The notes under the pieces were generated by a model. That model worked only from the letters and a program-made list of their open reading frames with translations, was not told the origin of the DNA and made no database searches. From the NCBI RefSeq assembly GCF_030272615.1, contig NC_081410.1, positions 116,385,140 through 116,449,139 on the forward strand: 64,000 nucleotides of DNA. Reading direction: 5' to 3'. Numbering within the stretch: position 1 is the first letter of the stretch; the number at the start of each line of letters is the position of its first letter. The DNA comes from Cryptomeria japonica. Taxonomy: Eukaryota; Streptophyta; Pinopsida; Cupressales; Cupressaceae. Shown here in pieces: positions 47,451 through 58,675 of this stretch. Made by a program: the position numbers and the translations under genes.

Positions 47451-49265
47451 AATCAACCCTACAAGAATTGGTTATTTTACCTAATTAATATACTATATAT
47501 AAATTCTATATCCACAAAATTTACTAGTTGCATACTAACTTTTGTTACCGATGATGGTCCACCCATCACATATTTTTGGGGTAGAGGAGCCATTGAGGTT
47601 TTAGTAGGAGGACATTTGGCCTATTGAATGACAAGAGGATAGTAATTAATTTATGGTCTAAGGAACAAAATCTATAATAAGTGTTTGGTAAGTTGAAGTA
47701 TGATAATCTCTAGGTGAAGCTTTAGGCTCCCACTTGCACTTGTGTGAACTTTGAGATCTTTGGAAAGATAGGCCATAGACAAAAAATCACTTGTAGGGAT
47801 GAGTAGAGAAATAAACTTTATCAATGTGAACAAATCACTTTAAAAATCCAATATTATAAGGGACTGGATTGTTCTTAAAATTTCTCCAATCCAAGCTCAC
47901 ATCTCAGTTTCTAAGCTTCAAATCGACCTGCAAATTCCTCCTTGTTTGCTTCAAAACTTCCTACATGCCTCACATCCACCTTACACATAGATTATACCCA
48001 CAAGGGTTTCTAAAACCCTATTTCAGACCTTGATGTTGTGCATCCATCTCATGAACATTCACACCCAACTATGAGGAGTATCAGCCATCAAGTAAACCTT
48101 CATTCACCTTTAATTTTTTTTTTTTTTCTAGAGACCAAACCCTTCAAACGCCTTCTGCATTCATGCACCCAGATGATGATATTATTGGTGACCAAAGACA
48201 ATACCAATCACCTAGCAGATTGCATAATATTTCATCGCCAAGACTGGCTAAAGACTAGTGACCAGTAAGAGGAAAATATAATCACTAAACTCACTCAAAA
48301 ACATTAATGCCCAACAAAGGCATAATGATTAATCATTCCAAAATTTCTATTTTGTAATCACCCAACTGAGAAGGGTTCTAACACCTAGCAAAATAGATTT
48401 TAATCAACCCTACAAGAATTGCTTATTTTACCTAATTAATATACTATATATAAATTCTATATCCACAAATTTTAGCAGTTGCATACTAACTTTTGTTACC
48501 CATGACGGTCCATCCATCACATATTTTTGGGGTAGAGGAGCCATTGAGGTTTTATTAGGAGGTCATTTGGCCTATTGAATGACAAGAGGATAGTAATTAA
48601 TTTATGGTCTAAGGAACAACATCTATAATAAGTGTTTGGTAAGTTGAAGTATGATAATCTCTAGGTGAAGCTTTAGGCTACCACTTGCACTTGTGTGAAC
48701 TTTGAGATCTTTGGAAAGATAGGTCATAGACAAAAATTCACTTGTAGGGATGAGTAGAGAAATAAACTTTGTCAATGTGAACAAATCACTTTAAAAATCT
48801 AATATTATAAGGGACTGGATTGTTCTTAAAATTTTTCCAATCCAACCTCACATATCACTTTCTAAGCTTCAAATCGACTTGCAACTTCCTCCTTGTTCGC
48901 TACAAAACTTCCTACATGCCTCACATCCACCTTACACATAGATTATACCCACATAAGGGTTTCTAAAAGCCTATTTCAGACCTTGATGTTGTGCATCCAT
49001 CTCATGAACATTCACACCCAACTATGAAGAGTATCGACCATCAAGTAAACCTTCATTCACCAAAGACAATACTAACCACCTAGTAGATTGCATAATATTT
49101 CGTCACCAAGACTAGCTAAATACTAAAGACCGGTAAGAGGAAAATATAATCACTAAACTCACTCAAAAACATTAATGCCCAACAAAGGCATAACGATTAA
49201 TCATTCCAAAATTTCTATTTTGTAATCACCCAACTGAGAAGGGTTCTAACACCTAGCAAAATAGG
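47451..49265 (+). repeat. ~0.95-kb tandem duplication
   Basis: AATCAACCCTACAAGAATTG begins at 47451 and (one base differing) at 48402, a period of 951. The copies stay alignable to GGGTTCTAACACCTAGCAAA (ending about 48395 and 49260). Copy 1 has about 85 extra bases near 48108-48192, T-rich at its start and flanked by ACC; copy 2 lacks them. No coding frame was found in either. A TATA-like ACTATATATAAATTC near the start of each would suit an LTR, but no TG...CA ends were found. Confidence 0.9.
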
Positions 49266-49266
49266 T

Positions 49267-50141
49267 TGAGCATTTAAGACAGTGGAGAAGATGGTGTTCG
49301 AGTGAAGCGACAAAGGAATAGCGAGGTAGTTCTAGACTCATTCATGGTTGTCTCCAGCAAGCATCGATCTAGTAAAAACCACCATGCTATATTCTTGGTT
49401 GCGTGTTAGTAAAGTTCCACATTCTCTATGGATTGACTTCTTATTCTTGTTGTAATAAAAGTTTCTGCCTAATTTCATGGGCATGATCTAAGTAGTTGAA
49501 AGTTTGTTATAACTTTCTTATAAATAAAGACCTGCACCTCTTCGCAAAGGTTAAACAACATTTTCCAGAGTTAGAAGCATTTCTCTTATTTTATGCATTG
49601 TATCAACTTTTGGAAATAATGAATAAAGACTACGTTATTGCGAGCATATAGAATTATTTTGAAGTCTAGATACACTCATCCAAGGGTGCCCACTTGGTGA
49701 GTATTCCTGTGTGATTGTTAGATTAAGTTTTCTTTTGCTGCAGTAGATGTTCTAGCAACTGACTATTCCTACAGCCATTGGAACCAGATCCTGTGACTGT
49801 TCCTACAGTCAAAGCAGACAGAGTAATCCCTATTGGTTAGCTTTGAACTTAGTTAACAGTCATTTAGTTGGAATCATCTTTTAATGTTAATATTTCCTGT
49901 AGCCATTTAGTTGTCATATTTTTTCTTGTTTATTTTAGATAGACTTAGTTGTTGCAGTAGTACAAAGTGAATCTTACCGGAACTTAGTGCATATACAATG
50001 CAGGCCCATTTCAAGTAATACGCCCCTGGGTTGACAAGTAAATGATCCCCAATCATGGAAATGATAACTACTCATAATGGATGGTCAATCCTTGAGTTAA
50101 TATTGTAAGTCTAGTTATTGTTCTAATTGGCTAGGCAAACA
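49267..50141 (+). repeat. Left LTR of gypsy A (875 bp visible)
   Basis: Aligns over its full 875 bases with 59044-59918, starting TGAGCATTTAAGACA and ending GGCAAACA just before the primer site. About 13 differences in the first ~205 aligned bases were counted by eye. TTATAAATAAAG at 49518-49529 is a likely TATA box. If the purine tract at 58666 marks the true right LTR start, this copy lacks about 368 bases on its left. Confidence 0.8.
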
Positions 50142-50145
50142 TTTT

Positions 50146-50163
50146 TGGCATCGTTGACGGGGA
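50146..50163 (+). other. Primer binding site, tRNA-Asp type
   Basis: TGGCATCGTTGACGGGGA, four T after the LTR end, is a mutated form of the TGGCGCCGTTGCCGGGGA complement of the plant tRNA-Asp 3' end, where minus-strand DNA synthesis starts. The second copy at 59923 shows other substitutions. Confidence 0.8.
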
Positions 50164-50264
50164 TGGTGTCAAACTAAGACCCTGTCATAGTCATGAATTT
50201 TTAAGTTTTCAGTATAGTTGGTTTTGATAGTTCAGTTAGTTTTGAGTAATTCTCATGAATCTGC

Positions 50265-51797
50265 ATGCATAGACGAAGAAGATATTCTAAAGGTACATTC
50301 CTTCCTAACCATCCTGATCATACAAGACTCAATCCATATGAAGCACCAGATGTAAACCCATTTGCTGCACTTTATCAAACCCCAGATAATTTGAACCATC
50401 TTGCATTTGAACTTTTTGAGAACAACCTTCATTTCCTCTTTGGACTGCCTGTAGAGGACCCTTTCCCAGTAACTGCTCCTCAACGACCAATGCAAGTAAA
50501 TCCATCAAGAGGTGGGAGGAATAACCCACCTCCACCTGTGAACCCAACATTTGAGCTCCCCATTTCTAATTTGCAAGATAATGCTAACCTCAAGAACATT
50601 CCAACTTCTTCTTTACCTAAATTTTATGGACTGGTGACAAAGGACCCCGATACTTTCTTGTTTGAATTTGATGTCCTCTGTAGGAGTTATGACTACATTA
50701 CAGATGCCCATAGACTTAAAATATTTCCTGCCACTTTAAAAGAATCAACTTTGAGATGGTTCATGAGTCTAGGGAGTAGTACAATCAATACATGGGATGA
50801 GATGAAACAATTGTTTCTTGAGAAATATAAAGATTATTGTAGAGGGACTAACTGCCATGGGGATGATATCTTCAGAATGACACAAAGGGAGGATGAGAGT
50901 CTAGAAGATTATCTAGAGAGATTTCTATTCAGTGTCAAGAAGTCCAAGCATATTACTTTAAATGAAGACTCTCTTAAGTTGATATTTCTGAGAGGGATCG
51001 GTGAAGAATGCACAAATGATTTAGACCTTATGGGAGGTGGTGATATAACTCAATCAACATGGACTAACATCGACCAAATTTGTTAAAAATATTCCAGATT
51101 TTCTACTAAGATGAATAGGTGTTTCAAGTCGGGAGTGTCTTCATCAATATCCAGTAATGGAGTGTCACAAATGGAGCTCAGTCGCCTTTTGAAGGATTTT
51201 AAAGAGGATATCATAAACAATATGGCTACTCAGTTAGACACACATCAAGCTAAGAAGAAGCATGAGGAAGTTGAGGCAATGCTTGCAGAATTCCGTCCAC
51301 ATTGTAGGTAGAAGAAGAGAGACTACCATAGATGTAAGTTGGTTTCAAGTCTTGATGTTCGCGATTTTAAGTCAATACATGGAGATGATGAACACATATT
51401 TTATGTTGCTCAAAGAAGGCCAAATTTTCCAAGACAAGGCATGCCTCCTGATCCACTTTCTTTTTTTGGTTATAATGGAAATTCTTATGCACAAAATAAT
51501 CAGTGGCAACCTCCATATGCTCAAAATTTGGGAAATTATCAAAATTGGTATAACCCTCAAGGCCAAGGGAAAAATTTTGCCAATCAATCTCCACAGTGGG
51601 AGAAAGCACAAGGAAATTGGTCTCAATCTCAGGGACCATGGAAACCATTCCAAGGGAATTGGCAACCTACTCCTCAATGGAGAGGAAGTTAGCAATGGTC
51701 AAATTAGTCTTCTAGGTATCAACAACCGCTACAGCAGCCTCAACAGCCTGCTATAATGACACCTCCTTCTCCTAATACTGTTCCACCTAAACCCACA
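50265..51797 (+). pseudogene. Gypsy A gag
   Basis: The capsid/nucleocapsid protein starts MHRRRRYSKGTFLPNHPDHT. The capsid core lies at roughly residues 110-240 (LPKFYGL, DPDTFLFEFDVLCRSYDY, TLRWFMSLGSSTINTWDEMK, LFLEKY, EDESLEDYLERF). A Cys-rich finger follows near 51290-51335. In this copy it is worn (FRPHC, stop, KKRDYHRC), while copy B reads FCPHCRQKNRDCHRC. After it comes a Gln/Asn/Pro/Trp-rich stretch (51339-51690). In-frame stops lie at 51084, 51309 and 51690; otherwise the frame is preserved. Gag assembles cytoplasmic particles around element RNA. Confidence 0.85.
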
Positions 51798-52099
51798 TAG
51801 CTTCCCACTCAACCCATGCCAAATCCTAATAGCAATCCCCAACAACAACAACAAGTATATTCAGCTGATCCTACTCAATACCTAGCATATTCTCTTTCTA
51901 TAAGTGATATTCACCTTAGATCCGAGACAACTTTGCCTAACCCGTCCCTTCCAGTTATAACTGAAGTACAAAAGGAAAAGGAAATATCTAGTCCAACAAC
52001 CCAAATTTCTTAGAATTAGCAAATACCCCCATTTCCTCAAAGGTTGCAAGCCGAAGAGAGTCATCAACAAGAGGATATAAATTTTTATATTATTGATCA

Positions 52100-52680
52100 G
52101 TTGAAACACATGTGTTAAGATTCCATTATTCCGGGCTATTAAGGATGTCCCTATCTATGGTAAAGCAATTAAAGAAGCATGTTTAAAGAAACTAGGTAGG
52201 AAGAAAAAGGATCCGCAAACAGTACATGTAATGGGTCAACTAGCTGATATTATGTTGGGCAAGGTTTCAATACCTAAATATTTTGACCCTAGTAGTCCTA
52301 TTGTGAAAATAGTCATCAATGGAACTCAGATAAAGAATGCACTAATAGATTTGGGAGTAGCCATCAATGTAATGACAAAGGATATTATGCAAAAACTTAA
52401 CATAACCATTCTCAAGCTTACTCCTACGGTTCTACATCTTGCTGACAGTTCTACAGTTCGACTTGATGGTATGATTGAAGCTGTTGTGGTTACTCCAGAT
52501 TCCTGGGAATGTTTGGCAAAATTTATGATCTTATCTCCTAAAGCTACATTGGGGGGATATCCGGTCATCTTAGGGAGACCTTGGCTTGCTACAACTAATG
52601 CATATATTGGATCCCGATCAGGGGACATGACTATTTCTGATGGAAATTCCACTAAAACTCTTGCTCTATATTTACCTACT
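52100..52680 (+). pseudogene. Gypsy A aspartic protease region
   Basis: A frameshift near 52110 (two bases fewer than copy B) moves the polyprotein to the next frame, open from 52231. KIVINGTQIKNALIDLGVAI carries the active-site DLG; copy B has the same DLG, and this variant of D(T/S)G is usual in the Athila/Tat branch. The flap and end follow as VVVTPDSWE, then ATLGGYPVILGRPWLATTNA. The protease would cut the Gag-Pol polyprotein. The core looks intact in this copy. Confidence 0.8.
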
Positions 52681-53079
52681 CAGCCCCAACTTGATCAAGA
52701 ACAAGTTGTTTGGCCTGACGTTGGGGAGGAATTAGAAGGGGAAGTCAACTATGTCAGTCATCTTATGATGATTAATAGAAAATCATTTATACGACTCCAG
52801 GATGACGATTATGTCCTTTTTAATATTTTGGAAAATCAATATAGTCTGGAGCAGCAATCACAGGAGCTAACATCAAGTATTGCAGCATCGGATTTTTGTG
52901 CAGTCACTGACATATTGCATACCTTGTTGCCGCAGGAAGTCCGCACTTCTTATCTTTTTGAAGCAACTCAGATCGATCTTACTATCAAAGTGGAAGTTGA
53001 TCCAAATAAATGTTTGAATATCAATAATCAGCTCACAAAAACTCAGAAGCTAACACTGGTTGATTTGCTCAAATGTCAT

Positions 53080-54400
53080 CAACACACTTTAGCGTGGGAT
53101 TACAAAGACATGAAAGGAATGGATCCTATGATTTGTACACACCGCATTTATATCAAAGAAGACTATAGACCGATCAGACAACCACAAAGAAGAATTAATC
53201 TTGCATTAAGGGAGATAGTTAAAGAGGAACTACAAAAATTGTTAAGTGTTGGATTTATCTATCCTATATCAGATAGTTAGTGGGTGTCGCCTCTAGTCAT
53301 AGTTCCAAATAAATGAGGTAAATGGTGGGTATGTGTAGATTACAGAGCTCTAAACTCAACAACTAGGAAGGATCATTTTCCATTACCATTTATGGATCAA
53401 GTATTAGATTCTTTGGCAAGGAAGTAGTGGCTACAACCAGATTCAAATTGCTCTAAAGGACCAGGAAAAGACTACATTTACTTGCCCTTGGGGAACACAT
53501 GCATATTATGTTCTTCCCTTTGGGTTATGTAATGCTCCAACTACTTTTCAAAGAGCAGTCATAAGCATATTTTCATACATTTCCAAGGATAGCTGGAGAT
53601 CTATATGGATGATTTTACCACTTATGGCTCAGAGTTTGAAGAGGCATTGGGGAATTTAAAGAAAGTATTACAGAGGTGTGAAGATTACAATTTATCCTTG
53701 AACAGTGAAAAATACTTTATGATGATGCAGGAAGGCATAGTTCTTGGGCATCATATTTATACAACTGGAATACAGGTTGCCCCAGTCAAAATTGAAGTCA
53801 TTAAAAACCTTCTTGTCCCCACAAAGCAAAACTATGTTAGAAGTTTCCTTGGTCATGTTGGATATTATCGAAGATTTATTAAGGATTTTAGTAAAATAGA
53901 AGGACCTTTATATTGTCGTTTGACTAAATATATGGAGTTTTATTGGACTTCCTCATGCCATGAAGCTTTCTTGAAGCTCAAACATGCATTGACTCAAGCA
54001 CCAGTGCTCAAAGGTTTGAACTGGTCATTGCCTTTTCATATTCACACATATGCATCTGATTATGTTATAGGAGCAGTTTTGGGCCAGAAGATAGATAATT
54101 TAGAGAATGCAATTTATTTCATCAGCAAAAATATGCAGGGACCCAAGCTTAATTATATTGTCACAGAAAAGGAGATGTTGGTAGTGATACATGCACTTAA
54201 CAAATTCGAGCATTATATCACAGGATATCAAATATATGTGCATACTGATCATACAAGAATAAGATATATTATGAACAAGCCTTCAATCACAGGAAGATTG
54301 GTTGGATGGTTGCTATTGATGTAGGAATTTGATATTATAGTTGTTGATAAACCAAGTAAAGCTAATGTAGTTGCAGATTATCTTTCTAGGCTTCAATTGC
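53080..54400 (+). pseudogene. Gypsy A reverse transcriptase and RNase H
   Basis: The RT starts RPIRQPQRRINLALREIV, then VGFIYPISDS, stop at 53278, WVSPLVIVPN, WWVCVDYRALNSTTRKDHFP. After LDSLARK (53424) the sequence jumps to SGYNQIQIA in the next frame, so about eight codons including the first catalytic Asp (FLDGYSGYNQI in the family) are deleted. LPFGLCNAPTTFQRA follows, then YMDD at 53602-53613 after another one-base shift. The thumb reads FLGHVGYYRRFIKDFS. RNase H reads HTYASDYVIGAVLGQ (Asp to Tyr at 54049), TEKEMLVVIHAL and VHTDH. Catalysis is lost in both domains. Confidence 0.85.
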
Positions 54401-55812
54401 AAGACAATCCTGAAGCAATAGATGATACTTTCCTAGATGAACATTTGTTCTTGATAAAATCTCACACTCCCTGGTATGTTGATATTGCAAATTATTTAGT
54501 TGCTAATAAGATGCCTTCTCATTTTTCTCCCAAAGAAAGAAGGTTGCTAGTTGAGAAAAGTTTCAATTTCTCTTGGATTACTGAGTGTTTATTTTACACT
54601 GGACCTGACCAAGTCTTAAGAAGGTGTGTCTGAGAGGATGAAACATATGATATTCTCCATGCATGTCATGATGAGCCATGTGTAGTATATTTTGCTGCTA
54701 AAAGAACAACACTTAAAATCCTTAGCATAGGGTATTATTGGTCAACTTTGCATAAAGATGCAGCTCAATATACTAGAAAATATGATAGATGTCAATGAAT
54801 GGGTAGGCCCACCAAACCTAATGAAATGTCATTGTATGCCCAAATATTGGTTGCACCATTTGACAAATGGGGATTGAATTTTGTAGGACCAATTGATTCT
54901 CCTTCCAATGGGAAATCCTATATTCTAGTATGCACTGATTATGTTACAAAATGGGTGGAAACAAGAGCAATGACACATGCAAGAGATAATAAGGTAGCTG
55001 AATTTCTCTATGAGGAAATATTTACAAGATATGGAGTACCAAGAGAGCTTGTTTCAGATCAAGGACCACAATTTACTTCCTCACTAATTGCAGCATTGGT
55101 TAATGAATATAATATCAGACACATGAAATCTAATCCATACCATCCTGAAGAAAATGGTCAAGTAAAGGTTACAAATAGGGATTTAGAAGCTATTCTCACC
55201 AAGACAATATATCTTCATAAGAAAGATTAGTCAAATAGACTTCCTGAAGCCATTTGGGCATATAGAACAACATGGAAGACAACAACTAGTTTTACACCTT
55301 TTGAAATGGTGTGTGGAAAAATAACCATGATGCCCATTGAGTTTGAGCATAAAACTCTTAGGAAAACTTTGCAATTGAATATGACTATATCAGAAGCACA
55401 AAAAGACTGCATCATGCAATTGAATGCTCTAGATGAACTGAGAAAGATGGTTGTTAAACATACATAAATTATTCAACATTAACGTGCTAAATGACATGAT
55501 AGATATATTAAGGAGAGAAAATTTAAATCTGGAGACTGGGCATTGTTATATGACTCCAGGTATAAGGATACAATGGGGAAGCTACAGATACGATGGTTGG
55601 GCCCATATGAGATTGTTGATGTTTTTCAAAATGGAGCAATTCGGTTGGCAACACTAGACCTAGTCGGATTCAAACTTTTGGTCAATGGTCATCAATTATG
55701 TCTTTATCATAAGCCTGCTACAAAAGAAGACTTCCTGCAACAATTTGACAGCCAAGTGCAAACCATAGTTCCTATAGCCTCTGCAGGGGGCCTTCTCGGT
55801 CCAGAATCTTAA
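54400..55812 (+). pseudogene. Gypsy A integrase
   Basis: The N-terminal HHCC zinc region near 54640-54800 is damaged: HACHDEPCVVYFAAKRT has Tyr for the second His, and KYDRC has Tyr for the first Cys. The core DDE triad reads WGLNFVGPI (Asp to Asn, 54877-54879), SDQGPQF (Asp kept, 55057) and NGQVKVTNR (Glu to Lys, 55165-55167). Both losses are single G-to-A changes. The C-terminal region (GDWALLYDSRYKDTMGKLQ, RWLGPYEI) is a GPY/F-type module without chromodomain, ending at 55812. Stops occur at 54631, 54796, 55228 and 55465. The integrase cannot be active. Confidence 0.85.
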
Positions 55813-56374
55813 AATTCCTTTTGCATGCATTCATAATAAACATTTCCATATTTTATGGAAATACCGTTCTCCATTAATAAATTTTCTCATCAACCTCATC
55901 TCATCTCATCTCTATTTCTGCTACATCACCCACTTCACGTCATGTCACCTCATATTATGAATAAATAACCGTTTGATTGCAACATTAATTAGCACGATTG
56001 CAGGTATGTATATTATTTATTTTTCTTTAATTATGCATTTATACTTCCATTATGATGATTACCTGATATGATTCGCATAATCTGCATTCCCTTCTCACTC
56101 TGTCCTTTTTCGCATGCGTGGACACGTGTAATCTTAAGTTGTGGGGGTTGGGGGGTGTTTTATGGTTCTACTTACGATTGGATAATGATGTGTCTTGTCC
56201 ATGATGTGTTTTAATTTACTTGACATCATTATTTAATGAGTTTAGTATTGATGTGAAATCTTGTAGCACGGGTGAGTATACCTTTCCTGCCACCATAGTT
56301 GATGAAAGGTATTGTAGGATAAATAAAAGGTTACGGGGCATGGATTTTCAAATTTTGCAGGATATCGCAACACT
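55813..56374. other. Spacer between integrase and extra ORF
   Basis: Non-coding. CT-rich CATCTCATCTCATCTC near 55895, a G-run (GTGGGGGTTGGGGGGT) near 56141-56156, and TTGCAG near 56356-56361 that could serve as a splice acceptor for a subgenomic mRNA of the following ORF (inference). Confidence 0.45.
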
Positions 56375-58662
56375 TTGCATTTTGCTGTAGTGAAACTTTT
56401 TACTATCAAGTTAGCCATGGGAGGTGTGCCTATCCACCATGAGCATGTGACTCATGAAGCTTTGCTACAAGTTAACCAATGTGAACCCTATTTCTGGACC
56501 TATGGGTGGATCAATTATATTTTGAAATTGATAGATTTTAATGAGGAGATTGCACAAGAATTTATGCGCACATTCAGTGAAGGGGAAGCTTCTGTCAAAG
56601 GGTTACAGGTTATAACCACAGAGCAGAGAATAGCAGAGGTCACCAGGTTGCCACATGATGGATAATTATTTCCCCAGACTAAGGACTCAAGAAGTGCAAG
56701 GACAAAGTTCACTCACCCAGATGATGGACCTCTTAGCATGGACAAGCAAGGAACTAAGCGGATATCTCTTCGAGGAGAATGGTCGCAGGTTGCATATCAT
56801 GTAATGAAGTATTTAAGATATGATGGTAAGTACTCTAATCTACATTTTGTTCACATTAAATTATTGAGTCATCTGAGGCATGGCCAAAGAATGAATATCC
56901 TGAATGTTTTGTATCGCCTCATTTCTATCAGTGCAAAAGAGACACAGAAGGGTAGTAATTGTTCTGTGAGTCATCATGGATTAATCAAATTATTGGTAGA
57001 ACTGTCTCTTAGGGATGTCTCTCAGATGTCATGGGGCGAGTTTGAGGATATTAGGCAATTTGAAGAAGGAGATGTTCTTGTTGCAGAAGGAATTGCAGTT
57101 CAAGAATAAAACATCGGAGAAGCCTCGTCTTCTAGGGTTTCTACAACCATCAAACCTCCTATTGCCAAGGAAGCTTTACCTGGCGTAGAAGGAACAATAA
57201 TTGAGCCAAGTGTTGAGCAGCCCTCCACTCAAACTCAAAGTGGGGCTACATTTCATAAAAGGAAAGGTAAGGGAAAAGGCGATGTAGGGGAAGAAACCGT
57301 GGAACAAACTTGAGAAGTGCAGATTCCTCATGCAGCTAAAAAGTGAAAAAATGAAGGAGAGTTTTCTTGTCGCAGAACCTCCTACAACCACACAAGAATT
57401 TACATTAAGAAGAAGTCATCGGGTTAAGCAGAATCCCAAGCAACATGAGGTGTGAGTGAGGTTATTTTGGTTGAAAATTAGAATTAGGGCACAACAATCA
57501 GAAAGAGAGCCAACCGTAGGAAGGAAATGAAGCTGAAAGACTAACAAATTTAGCCCTAATTGCAGAGCAGTTTGTAGAACCAAGCGATAAGATTTTGAGC
57601 CCTCAGGTAATTTCTCATAGGCTCCCTTCATATCTCACTAGCTTATCAACTGAACTTACATTTTATAGGGAGTGGGAAATAGAAAAAGGTAGGCTACAGG
57701 GGATAATTGACAAGCAACAAAAGGAAATTGAAAAGAGGGATAAATAAATTGTTGAGTTGCAAAATAAATTAGATATTGTAGTAAACATGGTTCCCGAGTT
57801 AATGCAATGCAGGGCTCCACCAAGAGTTTATGCTTTGTATTTGAAGGAACAGTATCTATGTTTTAAACTTAACCGCATTCTTAGGGATCCAAGTCCTTCT
57901 TTGGAGACTTTGTAGGAGTTTTATATTGCTTACCAAAGCTCTCCTATAGCCATTAAAAATGTGCGCTGTGAGTTTTATTTGCATAATTATGTTGTCTCTT
58001 CTAATAATGAATTGAATCCCCTGCCATATATTGGTGATATTCAGTTAAAGGCATTGATGTCTTGGATATAGAATGAAATTAGTATGGGAGTACAATCTAG
58101 AATGCACAGGAACTTGGAACTTGATTGTCCACTGCCACTAAGAGATAAGGTTAAAAACCCATGATAGATGTATTATGATTGGCAAAAACTGTTGAATATA
58201 CCTGATGTCAAAAGCCAAGTTTTACCATTGGGAGAGGAAGTATTTCAGGAGTATGAAAATTTGGTTAGCTCTGAGAATCAAACTGCAGTTGAACGTCTGG
58301 CTCAATGTTGGAACAACCTTCCAGAGGATCTAAAGCAAGGTGAACCTCATTCTTTTCCCAACTATCATGCAACCATAGAAAGAGCTCTCAAGTATATCCG
58401 CTTGGGCAGGACAAAAGGCAATAATTGGCTACCTTTGATATTTCAGCCACCTATTCTTATGTGGTCACTAATGGGATGCCGAGCTACATATAAACCGTAT
58501 GATGAGACCGTGGAGGAAGATAGGTGGGATAGGCTGGAGAAGATGAAAGGATTTTATTGGAACCTAGCTACAGGAGGCACGAGACAGGGTACTGTAGGTG
58601 ATTTTCGATTCAATGCCCGAGTAATGAATTTTCCTCCTGCTAGAGGACTAGCAAGACATTAA
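56375..58662 (+). pseudogene. Extra 3' ORF of the Athila-like element
   Basis: About 760 codons after integrase, with stops at 56663 and 57107 and several frame changes before the last open part (58168-58662). The first part (VPIHHEHVTHEALLQVN, FMRTFSEGEASVKGLQVITT) looks globular. A middle Ser/Thr/Pro/Lys-rich stretch (57120-57450) leads to a likely coiled coil (EWEIEKGRLQGIIDKQQKEI and on, near 57670-57790). The end is DRWDRLEKMKGFYWNLATGG. Athila-type elements carry an additional ORF at this position, sometimes called env-like, with uncertain function. I see no clear signal peptide or membrane anchor, so I leave the function open. Confidence 0.6.
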
Positions 58663-58675
58663 GTTGGGGGGCAAA
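58663..58675 (+). other. Candidate polypurine tract
   Basis: GTTGGGGGGCAAA directly follows the stop of the extra ORF and is followed by TGATGAGC. It has the form and position of the plus-strand primer of plant gypsy elements. The alternative is the weaker CGGGGCGAT next to 59043. Confidence 0.5.

Noticed and set aside
47451-49265. The 0.95-kb duplication as a pair of LTRs of one element
   Set aside because: The copies are directly adjacent with no internal region, no TG...CA ends and no primer site.
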